The notes beneath the pieces were generated by a model. It had not been told where the DNA came from. It searched no databases and worked only from the letters and a program-made list of their open reading frames with translations. From Planctomycetota bacterium (GTDB lineage Bacteria; Planctomycetota; UBA8742; UBA2392), in assembly GCA_020425605.1 (NCBI GenBank), contig JAGQRH010000004.1, forward strand, positions 1 to 64,000: DNA of 64,000 nucleotides, in the 5' to 3' direction. Made by a program: the position numbers and the translations under genes. The stretch's first letter is position 1, and every line of letters begins with the position of its first letter. Positions 6,200 through 14,784 of the stretch are shown piece by piece.

Positions 6200-8566
6200 T
6201 TACCTGACATTCCATGCGCGGGCATCCTTCGGGCCCAGCGTGTCGGGCAGCGGTACTTGCAGGTACTGCAGTGCAGTCATGCCGACGTCGATCAGTCCGA
6301 AGCGTGCAGACTCGAGCTTGCGGTTGCTGAACAGCACGCCCGGCACGAGTTTGGGGTCGTAGCTGCAGTGGTCGCCGGACCAGTTCCTTAGATTGTCGGC
6401 GATGATCGGCTCGTCGGCGCCGCCTAGGCTGGTCTGCCAGCTTACCCGGTAGCCGCGGGCGTAGCCGATCTGCAGGTCGCCGGCCTCGCCCAGCCGCTCG
6501 CCTTCCCAGATGTCTTCGCGACGCTTAACGACGCTGATGACCGGCACATAACCGTGCGCCTGATCGTCAGTCAGCTTCGACAACCTGGCGATGATCTCGG
6601 TCTTCAGCGCCTCGGCCTCCTCCTCTGTGACGATGCCGTTCGGCTCGCGACCTCTTAAATTGATGTAGATCTTGCTGAGCCCGAGGGCGTACGCGCGTGT
6701 CTTGCTCCAGTCGTATGGACCGTAGTACCCGCTTTCATTGTCGAAGAGCTGCGCCATGGTCGGCGCGCCGGTTTTCTCCTTCAGCACGAGGTAGCCGTTC
6801 TCCTGCAGCCAGCGATTCAGGTTCACGGCGCGATAGAACGGAAGAAAGCCGTGGTCGCTGCAGATCACCAACAGCGCGTCTTTCGGCAGTGCGTGCATGA
6901 CCTCGCCGATCAGCCCGTCGTACTTCACATAAAAGTCGTGGATCGCCGTCTTCCACTCGGCCGGCGCGTGCGGGTCGTGATTGGGGTGCTTCTCATCCAT
7001 GTGCCGCCACATCATGTGGGAGACCCGGTCGATCTCGTAGGTGAACGCGACCAGCAGGTCCCATTCATCGCTGCGCCCGAGCAGCCCGAGTATCTGCGCG
7101 CGCTTCTCATCGAAGCTGAGCTGGCAGGTTTCCATGAACGTGCCGTCGTCGATCACGCCGTCCTGCAGCGCACTTGTGGCTTCCGCCCAGCCGACGGTCT
7201 CGAACATTCCGTACTCGTCGGCGAGCCATGCGCCGAACTCCAGCGGCTGCGAGATTGCGAACTGCGGCAGTTGCTCTTTCGGGTCGAAGTTCACCGGTGT
7301 CGCATACAGGCGAACCTGCCGCCCGCCCGCCAGCAGCTTGAAGCTGACGGTGCCGTGAAGCTCGATCAGTCCCCCAATGTCGTAGACGACGCGCATGTGC
7401 CGAACCCACTCGCCGACCTTGAGCGGAACTTCCGACTGCTCCACGACATTGTCGGCGGGGAGCTTGAGCACGACTCCCCCACCCTCGGCGCGCGTCACCG
7501 TGAACGGGATTTCTTCGCGCGGCATCAGATCGAGTTCGTGGTCCTCCCACTGCTTCCAGCGCGCTTTGTCAAACTTGGCCGGGGGTCCCAGCAGGCGGGC
7601 CTGCGCCACGTCGCCGTCGAACTTGAGGTCCTCGATGCGCCCGGACATCTCGGTCAGCCCGCCGGCCAGCTCGTTGTGCGGCTCGCTGAACAGCGTGTAG
7701 GTGTGGAACGTGCCCATGGCGTCCGGCGTCGCGAGCCCGGTGGTCATCTTGGATTCCGCCAGCTCCTCGGCCGCGGGCCAATTCACGGGTGCGCCGATCA
7801 CCCTGCAGCGCACGCCGTGATCATCCGCGATTTTCCAGAACGTGGTGCCTGTGCGGGAGGTAACCGGCTGCGGCATGCTTTCGGGCAGGTTGTTCACAAA
7901 CGCAAACAGCCCGACTGCCAGCGCGAGAAACGGGATCAGCCAGTACGCACGTTTCAGTCTGTTGCGCACAAGAAAGTAGCCGAGCAGCGGCATCGCAACC
8001 GCAATTCCCGCCAGCGCGATCAGGGCCCAGCGCCGGTTGTCCAGCCCGCCAAGCGGCGAGGCCAGAATCATCCCGATCGCAATGGTCGCCGGTATCAGCG
8101 GATGCACGGGCCGCGCCTTGCGTGGCAACAGTGCAGCCATGTGCGCGAACAGGTACGCAAACAAGAGGACGCACGCGGCCAGCGCCAATGCAATCGGCAA
8201 TCGTTGCCACGGCGTACCGCCGATCAACGGCTGCTCATTGGGGCGGGCCAGCGAAAGCTCCGGCTCGTAAGTACCTTCCCTGCGCTTCAGGAACCCGAAG
8301 ATGCCCGTCTTGCCGGGGTTCAGCCCGGTGGTCATGGTGGACCATGCGGCCGGGCTCATGGGCGGATACGATGTCTCGAGATGTCGGTAAGTGCCTTCGT
8401 CGCGCAGCTTTTTGAAGTTGGGCAGGTCGCCCGCATCCATCCACTTCTCGGCCAGGCGGGTGTCTACGGCATCGATACCGAGCACGACCGCCTTGCGCGG
8501 AGCCTCCTGCGCGAACATCGGCGTGGCAAGAAGCAGCAGCAGGATCAGCGTGGAAGCGTTGCGCAT
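6200..8566 (-). CDS. Alkaline-phosphatase-superfamily phosphodiesterase, membrane-anchored
   Basis: 788 residues from ATG 8566, which gives a clean signal peptide (MRNASTLILLLLLATPMFAQ). The open frame extends to 8614, but a TAGTAT -10-like hexamer lies inside that extension. Motifs follow the type I phosphodiesterase/nucleotide pyrophosphatase fold: VVLGIDAVD (first metal aspartate), SPAAWSTMTTGLNPGKTG (nucleophile Thr region) and ICSDHGF (metal Asp/His). An insert of about four hydrophobic helices (residues ~130-240) separates the first catalytic block from the rest, so the protein is probably membrane-bound with a periplasmic catalytic domain. The substrate is unknown. It is divergent from the AAA+ regulator gene, and its 3' end is duplicated at 2093-2243. 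Confidence 0.8.
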   Translation of the reverse strand: MRNASTLILLLLLATPMFAQEAPRKAVVLGIDAVDTRLAEKWMDAGDLPNFKKLRDEGTYRHLETSYPPMSPAAWSTMTTGLNPGKTGIFGFLKRREGTYEPELSLARPNEQPLIGGTPWQRLPIALALAACVLLFAYLFAHMAALLPRKARPVHPLIPATIAIGMILASPLGGLDNRRWALIALAGIAVAMPLLGYFLVRNRLKRAYWLIPFLALAVGLFAFVNNLPESMPQPVTSRTGTTFWKIADDHGVRCRVIGAPVNWPAAEELAESKMTTGLATPDAMGTFHTYTLFSEPHNELAGGLTEMSGRIEDLKFDGDVAQARLLGPPAKFDKARWKQWEDHELDLMPREEIPFTVTRAEGGGVVLKLPADNVVEQSEVPLKVGEWVRHMRVVYDIGGLIELHGTVSFKLLAGGRQVRLYATPVNFDPKEQLPQFAISQPLEFGAWLADEYGMFETVGWAEATSALQDGVIDDGTFMETCQLSFDEKRAQILGLLGRSDEWDLLVAFTYEIDRVSHMMWRHMDEKHPNHDPHAPAEWKTAIHDFYVKYDGLIGEVMHALPKDALLVICSDHGFLPFYRAVNLNRWLQENGYLVLKEKTGAPTMAQLFDNESGYYGPYDWSKTRAYALGLSKIYINLRGREPNGIVTEEEAEALKTEIIARLSKLTDDQAHGYVPVISVVKRREDIWEGERLGEAGDLQIGYARGYRVSWQTSLGGADEPIIADNLRNWSGDHCSYDPKLVPGVLFSNRKLESARFGLIDVGMTALQYLQVPLPDTLGPKDARAWNVR

Positions 8567-8626
8567 GGGAACCGGAATCACTAATACTAGGGGTCCGCTC
8601 ACGAACCCTATCACGGCCGGAAAAAC

Positions 8627-9619
8627 ATGTCAGTACAGGACCAGCCAACCATCACGAGCGCGTACCGTTCCGTCGGCGTGACGTTCGAGTCGCTGGTATG
8701 CAACAGCGAGCCTTTTCGCGAGGCCATCCGCCTTGCTGCGAGCGCTGCCGGCAAGGATGTATCGATTCTGCTGCTGGGCGAAACGGGCACAGGCAAGAAT
8801 TTAATAGCCCAGGCGATCCACAACGCTTCGCGACGTCACACCAAGCCATTTGTGAGCGTGAACTGCAGTGCGATTCCGGACAGTCTGCTCGAGTCGGAGT
8901 TGTTCGGCAGCGAGAAGGGCGCGTTCACCAGCTCAGACAAGCTCCGGCGCGGCAAGTTTGAGCTGGCTGACGGCGGCACGCTGTTTCTGGACGAAATCGG
9001 CGACATGAGTGCCGTGGCACAGGCCAAAGTCCTGCGCGCGTTCGAATATCGCCAGTTCGAGCGTGTCGGCGGCGAAGAGACGCTGCACACTGACGTCCGC
9101 ATCATCGCCGCGACCAATCGCCCGCTGGATTCGCTGCTTGCCACCGGCAAGTTCCGCGAAGACCTGTTCTATCGAATGAACGAATTCACCATCGAGGTGC
9201 CGCCGCTGCGCACCCGCAAGCCGGAGATTGAGCCGCTCGCACAGCGCTTCATCAAGGAGTGCAACGAGCGCTTCGGCACACACATCAAGGGAATCGCACC
9301 CGAGGCCATGAAGAAGATGCAGGCGCATAGCTGGCCGGGCAACGTGCGCGAGCTGAGGGCGGTCATCAAGCGCGCCAGTGTGTCGGCTCCCGGCGAGCAG
9401 ATTCGCGCTGACGATCTGCGCTTGTCAGTCGGCCCGACGCCGACGGACGATGTCAAACCGGACGGCGACCTGTCCATGAGCAGCGTCGAGGCCAAACACA
9501 TCGAGAAAGTGCTGAACAAGACCGGCTGGAACAAGAAAGAAACCAGCGGGCTGCTCGGCATCAGCCGTCCCACGCTTGATCGAAAGATCAGCGAATACAA
9601 CCTGAAGAAACCGGACTAG
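8627..9619 (+). CDS. Sigma54-activator-like AAA+ regulator with altered GAFTGA loop
   Basis: 330 residues. After a short N-terminus without a receiver, PAS or GAF domain (PspF-like layout) comes an AAA+ domain: Walker A GETGTGKN (51-58), ELFGSEKGAF, Walker B GGTLFLDEIGD, sensor region AATNRPL and the R-finger segment FREDLFYRMN. The C-terminus has a Fis-type helix-turn-helix (KKETSGLLGISRPTLDRKI). The L1 loop, normally GAFTGA and used to contact sigma54, reads GAFTSS (98-103). Without it the protein may not open sigma54 promoters and could act as a repressor or on another target. It is divergent from the phosphodiesterase gene; its stop is 6 nt from that of the convergent GNAT gene. Confidence 0.85.
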   Translation: MSVQDQPTITSAYRSVGVTFESLVCNSEPFREAIRLAASAAGKDVSILLLGETGTGKNLIAQAIHNASRRHTKPFVSVNCSAIPDSLLESELFGSEKGAFTSSDKLRRGKFELADGGTLFLDEIGDMSAVAQAKVLRAFEYRQFERVGGEETLHTDVRIIAATNRPLDSLLATGKFREDLFYRMNEFTIEVPPLRTRKPEIEPLAQRFIKECNERFGTHIKGIAPEAMKKMQAHSWPGNVRELRAVIKRASVSAPGEQIRADDLRLSVGPTPTDDVKPDGDLSMSSVEAKHIEKVLNKTGWNKKETSGLLGISRPTLDRKISEYNLKKPD

Positions 9620-9625
9620 CTGGGC

Positions 9626-10087
9626 CTAGAGCACGCGCTTGAGGCGAGGACCGATCTGCTCGAAACTCTCCCGGCTGTAGAACTCGATCGCGCGAGCCAT
9701 CGATTCCGAGCGTGACGTCGTCGTCAGCTCCAGCCGACGCCAGCCTCGTACTTGCGCAACCTCTACCAATGCATCCAAAAGGGCCTTGCCTATGCCCGTC
9801 GAGCGCAACTCCGGCGTAACGTAAAATTCATCGATCACGCCGTACGTGCCGCCCGCGTGAAGTGCGGCCGACTGGGCCGCCGATATGAATCCTACCGGTC
9901 GATCGGTCTCGGCCATCAGCACCAGATGCTGGTCGCCGGCCAGCAAGTCTGTCGCGAGCGCGACTTCGGATTCCTCATCCAGCCCGCTACTGGAGCCATC
10001 CAGCTCAGCCAGGAACGCGCGCATGGCCTCGCACAGGACTTCCGCGTCCTCAGTCGTTGCCAGGCGGATCCTTACCTGCGCTGCCAT
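9626..10087 (-). CDS. GNAT-family N-acetyltransferase
   Basis: 153 residues, the usual GNAT length. It begins VRIRLATTEDAEVLCEAM (beta1-alpha1), has IDEFYVTPELRSTGIGKALL with the acetyl-CoA loop R-x-x-G-x-G, and ends with a beta5/alpha4 region WRRLELTTTSRSESMARAIE and YSRESFEQIG. The acceptor is unknown; small molecules or protein N-termini are typical. It starts 9 nt after the pmbA-like gene stops and is probably co-transcribed with it. Confidence 0.85.
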   Translation of the reverse strand: MAAQVRIRLATTEDAEVLCEAMRAFLAELDGSSSGLDEESEVALATDLLAGDQHLVLMAETDRPVGFISAAQSAALHAGGTYGVIDEFYVTPELRSTGIGKALLDALVEVAQVRGWRRLELTTTSRSESMARAIEFYSRESFEQIGPRLKRVL

Positions 10088-10096
10088 GCTGCTGTC

Positions 10097-11449
10097 CTAG
10101 AAACCGGTCGGACTACTGAATCGCCACTTGTTGATCTTCATCGCGGGCACTACGAAATTGCCACCGAACAGCGCGCCCCCGCCCGCATGCGCTTCTTTGC
10201 CGATCGCATCAATGTGGGCGAATGCGCTGAGCAAGGACTGCGTGAACCGCATGTTCTTGACGGCATGCGTGGTCTTGCCGTTCTCAATCATGAATGTGCC
10301 CGCGCGCGTCATGCCGGTGATGCTTACTTCCTGCCGGTTCACGACGTTCGTGTAGTGCAGCTTCGTGACCAGCAGCCCGCGCTCGGTGTTTGCGATCATT
10401 TCCTCTACGCTCTGGTCGCCGGTGCTTACAACCAGGCTGCCGGGGCCCGCGCCGCCTGCATCCGGCTGGGGGCTGGCGTGGCCGGTGTTCTTCTGGCCGC
10501 ACATTTCTGCACTGCGGCGATCGTGCACCACAGCTTTGACGGTGCCATTTTCGACGAGCGTGACCTTCTGGGTGGCGAAGCCCTCCATGTCGAACGGTGT
10601 GCCGCCAAGCTCCGGATGGAAGGGGTTTTCCACGATCGTCAGTTTCTTGTCGAGGATCGCCTGGCCAAGCTCGCCACGGTGGAAGCTTCGACCCTCGGCA
10701 AATGCCAGACCGTTGGCGGTCAGCCAGCCCCAGAAGAGCATCATCTCGGCAATCGCCGACGGCTCGAAGATCACGGTATACTCACCGGGGTCAATTGCCT
10801 GCGGCCTAACGCCCTGCTCGGCCTTCATTGCCGCGCGCTGGCCGGCCGTCCATGGGTCGCACCTGGCGACGTCCAGGTTGAAGCTCTCGGCCCAGCCTTC
10901 GACGTTGCCGTTCTCAAGGAACGCGCTGACGCTGAACTCAGCCTTCGTGCCTGACTTGTAGGCAAAGACGCCGGTACTGGTGCCGTATGCGAGCGCACCC
11001 TCGTCCGTGTCAAAGATCCCGGCGCCCTCCAGCTTGCGCTTGTCAAAGTCTGCCAGCACCTTGCCAATCGCCTCTGCGCGCTGGGCCGGCGAATACTTGG
11101 CCGTGCCCTCATGCCAGGCGTGAACCGGCTCGTATTCCGGCTGCTTGTCGATCAGCGGCAGCAGCTTGTCATCCCTGGCAGCGACGCGTGCAACAGCCAG
11201 TGCGCTCTGCACACCGCGCCTGATGCTTTCGTCGTCGAACTGGTTGATCGTTGCAACGCCCTGCCGCCCGTCCGTTATCACTCGCAGTCGCAGGGACTGG
11301 TCCGTCAGGCCCACGTTCTGGGTAATCACGTTGCTCGAGAAGCGGGTGCTGTTGGTCGTGCTGGAGTAGACAATCGCCTCAACCTGTTCGGCATCGGCGA
11401 GCTTCACAACTTTGCTGATCAAAGACTGGCATTCGTCGCGGCTGAGCAT
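10097..11449 (-). CDS. pmbA: PmbA/TldE-type protein (TldD-PmbA family)
   Basis: 450 residues, the normal size. The sequence shows the family layout: N-terminal domain with VEAIVYSSTTNSTRFSSNVI, a middle with TSTGVFAYKSGT, and the C-terminal beta-rich domain from GEYTVIFEPSAIAEMM to KNMRFTQSLLSAF. The HExxxH zinc motif of TldD is absent, so it fits the TldE/PmbA partner, which forms a heterodimeric protease with TldD for processing small peptides and modified peptides. No tldD gene is in the window. A TACAAT hexamer and AAGGAG precede the start. The GNAT gene follows directly. Confidence 0.85.
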   Translation of the reverse strand: MLSRDECQSLISKVVKLADAEQVEAIVYSSTTNSTRFSSNVITQNVGLTDQSLRLRVITDGRQGVATINQFDDESIRRGVQSALAVARVAARDDKLLPLIDKQPEYEPVHAWHEGTAKYSPAQRAEAIGKVLADFDKRKLEGAGIFDTDEGALAYGTSTGVFAYKSGTKAEFSVSAFLENGNVEGWAESFNLDVARCDPWTAGQRAAMKAEQGVRPQAIDPGEYTVIFEPSAIAEMMLFWGWLTANGLAFAEGRSFHRGELGQAILDKKLTIVENPFHPELGGTPFDMEGFATQKVTLVENGTVKAVVHDRRSAEMCGQKNTGHASPQPDAGGAGPGSLVVSTGDQSVEEMIANTERGLLVTKLHYTNVVNRQEVSITGMTRAGTFMIENGKTTHAVKNMRFTQSLLSAFAHIDAIGKEAHAGGGALFGGNFVVPAMKINKWRFSSPTGF

Positions 11450-11468
11450 TTGGACTCCTTGAGTCCGG

Positions 11469-11474
11469 ATTGTA
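11469..11474 (-). promoter_or_regulatory. -10-like TACAAT before pmbA
   Basis: On the minus strand TACAAT lies 19 nt before the pmbA ATG, implying a leader of about 13 nt that still contains the AAGGAG ribosome site. No good -35 is visible. Confidence 0.35.
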
Positions 11475-11644
11475 GCGCAGAAGCTTTTCCGCGGAAAACC
11501 CTGAACCCTTTTGTGTTTACACCGGTATTACTAATAGGCGCCGACAAATCTCCCGGGCAAGGCGCCGCAATTGGTGCGCCGTTGTTGAGGGCTGTCACAG
11601 ACGTAGTTGACAAGAGCCCCGCGAACAAGGCAGTTTCCCGTCCT

Positions 11645-12220
11645 ATGGCCTATAACAAGGACGATGAACTCGCCCTGATCGCCAAGGCTCGCGAAGGCGA
11701 CGGCGACGCCTATGGTCAGCTCGTTCAAGCCAATCAGGATCGCATTTACGCCAGTGTGCTGCGCCAGATCCGCGATGAACACAAGGCCATGGATATCACC
11801 CAGGAGGCCTTCATCCAGGCCTATCGCGCGATCGACACCTATGAAGATCGCGCACGCTTCAGCACCTGGATGTACCGCATTGCGATGAACCTCATCACCA
11901 GCCACTACCGGCATGAAAGCGCCCAGAAACGCGGCGGAAGCAAGACCGAAACCAGCCTGCAGATCGAAGGCATGCCCGAGCCGGGCGCCGACCAGCGCAC
12001 GCCGGACGACCAGGTTGCGGCCGAAGACATCGGCGTGCTGGTTCGCGCCGCCATTGACGAGCTTGAAGATGAGTACCGCGACGTCGTGGTCATGCGCGAC
12101 CTGCAGGGCCTGAGCTATGAAGAGATCGCCGAAACACTCGACATCGCGCCCGGCACCGTGCGCTCGCGCCTGCACCGAGGGCGCGAGAAGCTGAAAGACA
12201 AGCTCAAGCACCTGATCTGA
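11645..12220 (+). CDS. ECF-type RNA polymerase sigma factor
   Basis: 191 residues. Region 2 covers GDGDAYGQLVQANQDRIYAS to FSTWMYRIAMNLITSHYR (with the DITQEAFIQAYRAI core-binding helix) and region 4 covers IDELEDEYRDVVVMRDLQGL to GTVRSRLHRGREKLKD. This is the RpoE/SigW layout with no C-terminal extension. No anti-sigma gene follows; the next gene is a small DUF4177-like protein. The open frame extends far upstream, but ATG 11645 places region 2 at the usual distance from the N-terminus. No strong ribosome site is seen. A TTGACA at 11607-11612 lacks a matching -10. Confidence 0.9.
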   Translation: MAYNKDDELALIAKAREGDGDAYGQLVQANQDRIYASVLRQIRDEHKAMDITQEAFIQAYRAIDTYEDRARFSTWMYRIAMNLITSHYRHESAQKRGGSKTETSLQIEGMPEPGADQRTPDDQVAAEDIGVLVRAAIDELEDEYRDVVVMRDLQGLSYEEIAETLDIAPGTVRSRLHRGREKLKDKLKHLI

Positions 12221-12297
12221 TTCACTTCACACGAAAGTCCGTCGCCCTTCGCCGCACGCGAGTTAGTATCCGGCGCATTACTCTTGCGGAGAGACCA

Positions 12298-12507
12298 ATG
12301 GGACGCTTCGAATACGCGACAGTTGAGTGGCTTTGGGATTCGGGCGGTCTGCGCGCAGACCTGCCGGGCGGCGCGACCAAGACGGCACAGGGCGAGTACG
12401 CTGCTGTGGTACAGCTGCTCAGTGAACTGGGCCGCGAAGGCTGGGAAGTCGCAAGTTGCGTTGCCAGCGCCAACTGGCTGTTCTGGACGCTCAAGCGCAG
12501 CGCCTAG
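12298..12507 (+). CDS. Small DUF4177-like protein
   Basis: 69 residues, with GGAGA at good distance before the ATG. The pattern of an N-terminal strand (FEYATVEW), a helix with LSELGREGWEVASC and a final strand ending in LKR matches the DUF4177 family of small alpha/beta proteins, whose role is unknown. It is followed 8 nt later by the cupin gene with an AGGAGG site in between, so they form one unit with the methyltransferase gene. Confidence 0.7.
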   Translation: MGRFEYATVEWLWDSGGLRADLPGGATKTAQGEYAAVVQLLSELGREGWEVASCVASANWLFWTLKRSA

Positions 12508-12515
12508 GAGGCGAC

Positions 12516-12884
12516 GTGGAGAAGGTCAACGTAGCCGACAAACTGGCCCGGATTACCGAGCTGTGGTCCCCCACCATCGTCGGTGAGTTGAACGGCCAGT
12601 ACGTCAAGCTCGTGAAGTTCGAGAATGAATACGTGTGGCACAAGCACGAAGTCGAGGATGAGCTTTTCTACGTGATCGACGGCCGCCTCAACATCGAGCT
12701 GCGCGACAAGACGATCGAGCTTTCGCCCGGCGAGTTCTTTGTCGTGCCACACGGAGTCGAGCACAAGCCGGTGGCCGTCACGCCATGCAACGTGCTTCTG
12801 TTTGAGCCTGCGACTACGCTGAACACCGGTGACGCGCAAGCCAACAGCTGGACACGCAAGCCCGACGAGCTGGACCGGCTCTAG
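12516..12884 (+). CDS. Cupin-domain protein
   Basis: 122 residues from GTG 12516, preceded by AGGAGG overlapping the stop of the previous gene. It is a single cupin_2 barrel with motif 1 HKHEVEDELFYVIDGRLNIE (two His and Glu for a metal) and motif 2 PGEFFVVPHGVEHKP (third His). Such small proteins bind a metal and a small ligand; substrate unknown. The TAG stop overlaps the GTG start of the methyltransferase gene (TAGTG), so the two are translationally coupled. Confidence 0.85.
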   Translation: MEKVNVADKLARITELWSPTIVGELNGQYVKLVKFENEYVWHKHEVEDELFYVIDGRLNIELRDKTIELSPGEFFVVPHGVEHKPVAVTPCNVLLFEPATTLNTGDAQANSWTRKPDELDRL

Positions 12885-13624
12885 TGCCCGACGCGTTCGA
12901 CAACTGGATCGAGAAGCTGTTCGCGCGATGGATGGGTGAGCTGACCCACCAGGAAGTTGCGCGCGCTTTGAAGGCGCTCACGCGCGACTATGTGCAGCGG
13001 CGCACACGCCTGCGCGGCAAGGCGCTTGAGGGCCGCGGCAAGCAGGCCGCCTTCGCGCTCTATTATGCGCCGCGCCACTTCGTGATTGTGCGAGAGGTGT
13101 TGAAGGCGCTGGGCACGGCGGCTACCGGCGAGTCGCCGATGCCACTGATCGACCTGGGCTGCGGGAGCGGTGTGGCGGGCGCGGCCTGGTCACTGCATGC
13201 GGGCGGCAACGTCGTGGGCGTTGAGCTTGACCCGGAAATCCTGCGCGAGGCCGCATTCACGTTCAAAGACCTCGGCATCCGCGGGGGCGGCGTGCGCTGT
13301 CACCTGGCGAAGTACCGATGGCCGAAGCCGCCAGTCGGGATCGTGGCGGCCTTCACCATCAACGAGCTGGATGAGCAAGACCGTGAACGCGTCTGGGCAG
13401 AGCTTGAGAAACAAGTCAAGTGCGGCAGCCGTGTGCTGATCATTGAGCCCCTGGCCACAAGAATCGCGCCGTGGTGGCAGGACTGGGCCGAGCGAGCAAT
13501 AGCGATCGGCGGGCGTGCAGACGAGTGGCACTTCGAAGTAGACCTGCCTGAACGCGTTCACCTGCTCGGCAAGTCAGCCGGGCTGAAGCCGGAGCGCCTT
13601 GGCGCGCGAACGATCTGGATCTGA
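12884..13624 (+). CDS. Class I SAM-dependent methyltransferase
   Basis: 246 residues from a GTG that overlaps the cupin stop. The SAM-binding motif I is LIDLGCGSGVAGAAWS, followed by VVGVELDPEIL (acidic end of beta2) and VAAFTINELDEQDR (motif IV region). The helical N-terminus with RKQAAFALYYAPRHF-like residues recalls Rsm22-type ribosome-associated methyltransferases, though this match is loose. Substrate unknown. A strong hairpin terminator follows. Confidence 0.75.
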   Translation: MPDAFDNWIEKLFARWMGELTHQEVARALKALTRDYVQRRTRLRGKALEGRGKQAAFALYYAPRHFVIVREVLKALGTAATGESPMPLIDLGCGSGVAGAAWSLHAGGNVVGVELDPEILREAAFTFKDLGIRGGGVRCHLAKYRWPKPPVGIVAAFTINELDEQDRERVWAELEKQVKCGSRVLIIEPLATRIAPWWQDWAERAIAIGGRADEWHFEVDLPERVHLLGKSAGLKPERLGARTIWI

Positions 13625-13650
13625 ACGCCAATTCAGAGGGAAATGAAAAA

Positions 13651-13680
13651 CCCGCCGTTTGCACGGCGGGCCTTTGTTTG
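13651..13680 (+). terminator. Bidirectional intrinsic terminator
   Basis: Stem CCCGCCGT / ACGGCGGG (13651-13670) with a TTGC loop and a T-rich tail to the right. The left side carries AAAAA, a T-run on the minus strand, so the hairpin can end both the methyltransferase and the convergent atpG transcripts. Confidence 0.85.
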
Positions 13681-13696
13681 TTTTGGCCGAACCGGG

Positions 13697-14578
13697 CTAC
13701 TTCTGCAGCGCCGCTGCGCCGCCGACGATTTCGGCGATTTCCTGCGTAATCTGGGCCTGGCGGGCACGGTTCAGTGTGCGCGTCAGGTGCGTGAGCATTT
13801 CCTGCGCGTTGTCGGTGGCGCTCTTCATGGCCGTACGGCGCGCAACCTGCTCACCGGCGTGGCTCATGACCAGCATGGTGTACATGGTTTGCGTAACGTA
13901 GCGGGGAAGCAGATCAGCCAGGATGTCCGCCGCGGGCGGGCTGAAGATGAAGTCCAGCACGCCCTTCTGCTCGTCTCCAGAATCAGTTTTCGGTGGCTCA
14001 ATCGGCAGCAGCTTCTTGACGGTCGGCGGCTGTGAGCCAAGGCCCTGCCAGTGCGGATACACGACCAGCACTTCGTCGACTTCTCCACTGATGAAATCTG
14101 CCACCAGCTCGTCCACCACGCGGTGCGCGTCGTCGAAGGTGGGCTTGTCCGGGATGTCGACGATCGAGCGATGGATCGCGTACTCCTGGAAGCGCAACGT
14201 CGCCATGCCCTTCTTGCCGATGCAGGTCAACTGAACTTCGCGACCCTTTTCTTTCTCGGCAGCGATGGTGCGCTTTGCCATCTTGATCAAGTTGGCGTTG
14301 AAGCCGCCGCACAGGCCGCGATTGGCGGTCAACAGCACAATCGCAACCTTCTTGACCTCGGTGCGCGTCTGCAGCAGAGGCAGGTCCAGCGACGCGCCGC
14401 CCTCGGCGATGGCGCTGATGATTTCGTTGAGCTTTTCGGTATACGGGCCGGCTGCGGCCACGCGGTCCTGCGCGCGCTTCATTTTGCTGGTGGCGACAAG
14501 CTCCATCGTCTTGGTGATCTTCTTGGTCGAAGTCACTGAGCGAATGCGCTTGCGGATTTCTTTGGGCGATTCAGCCAT
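13697..14578 (-). CDS. atpG: F-type ATP synthase subunit gamma
   Basis: 293 residues, full length. The N-terminal helix (KEIRKRIRSVTSTKKITKTM, then ELVATSKMKRAQ) and C-terminal helix (RRTAMKSATDNAQEMLTHLT) form the coiled coil that turns inside the alpha3beta3 head; the Rossmann-like middle includes LLTANRGLCGGFN. The gene stands alone: its upstream neighbour is divergent holB and its downstream neighbour a convergent methyltransferase, whereas atpG is normally between atpA and atpD. Either the atp operon is split in this genome or this is a second gamma. All core features look intact. Confidence 0.95.
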   Translation of the reverse strand: MAESPKEIRKRIRSVTSTKKITKTMELVATSKMKRAQDRVAAAGPYTEKLNEIISAIAEGGASLDLPLLQTRTEVKKVAIVLLTANRGLCGGFNANLIKMAKRTIAAEKEKGREVQLTCIGKKGMATLRFQEYAIHRSIVDIPDKPTFDDAHRVVDELVADFISGEVDEVLVVYPHWQGLGSQPPTVKKLLPIEPPKTDSGDEQKGVLDFIFSPPAADILADLLPRYVTQTMYTMLVMSHAGEQVARRTAMKSATDNAQEMLTHLTRTLNRARQAQITQEIAEIVGGAAALQK

Positions 14579-14784
14579 GTCATTTCCCGTCAGGGCGCGC
14601 GAGTCTGTAAATGAGGAGGGCCCCGGTCAAGCGTCGTTTTACACTGAGCACCTGTTGGTTTTGTCTCAGAAACTGCGGTATCGCGGAGAGGTGCAGAGCC
14701 CACAGAGAAGGCAACTCTGGCTGGCAGTTCTCCGCGCCTGTGTGCCTATGCTTGAGGCTGGTTTTGTCGTGGTCTGGACTGAGC

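Noticed and set aside
6851-8584. Open frame of 577 codons on the plus strand
   Set aside because: It is antisense to the phosphodiesterase, has His/Arg/Gln-rich low-information composition and no ribosome site; it is a shadow of a high-GC gene.
11607-11635. TTGACA before the ECF sigma gene considered as a promoter
   Set aside because: No -10-like hexamer lies at 16-18 nt downstream.
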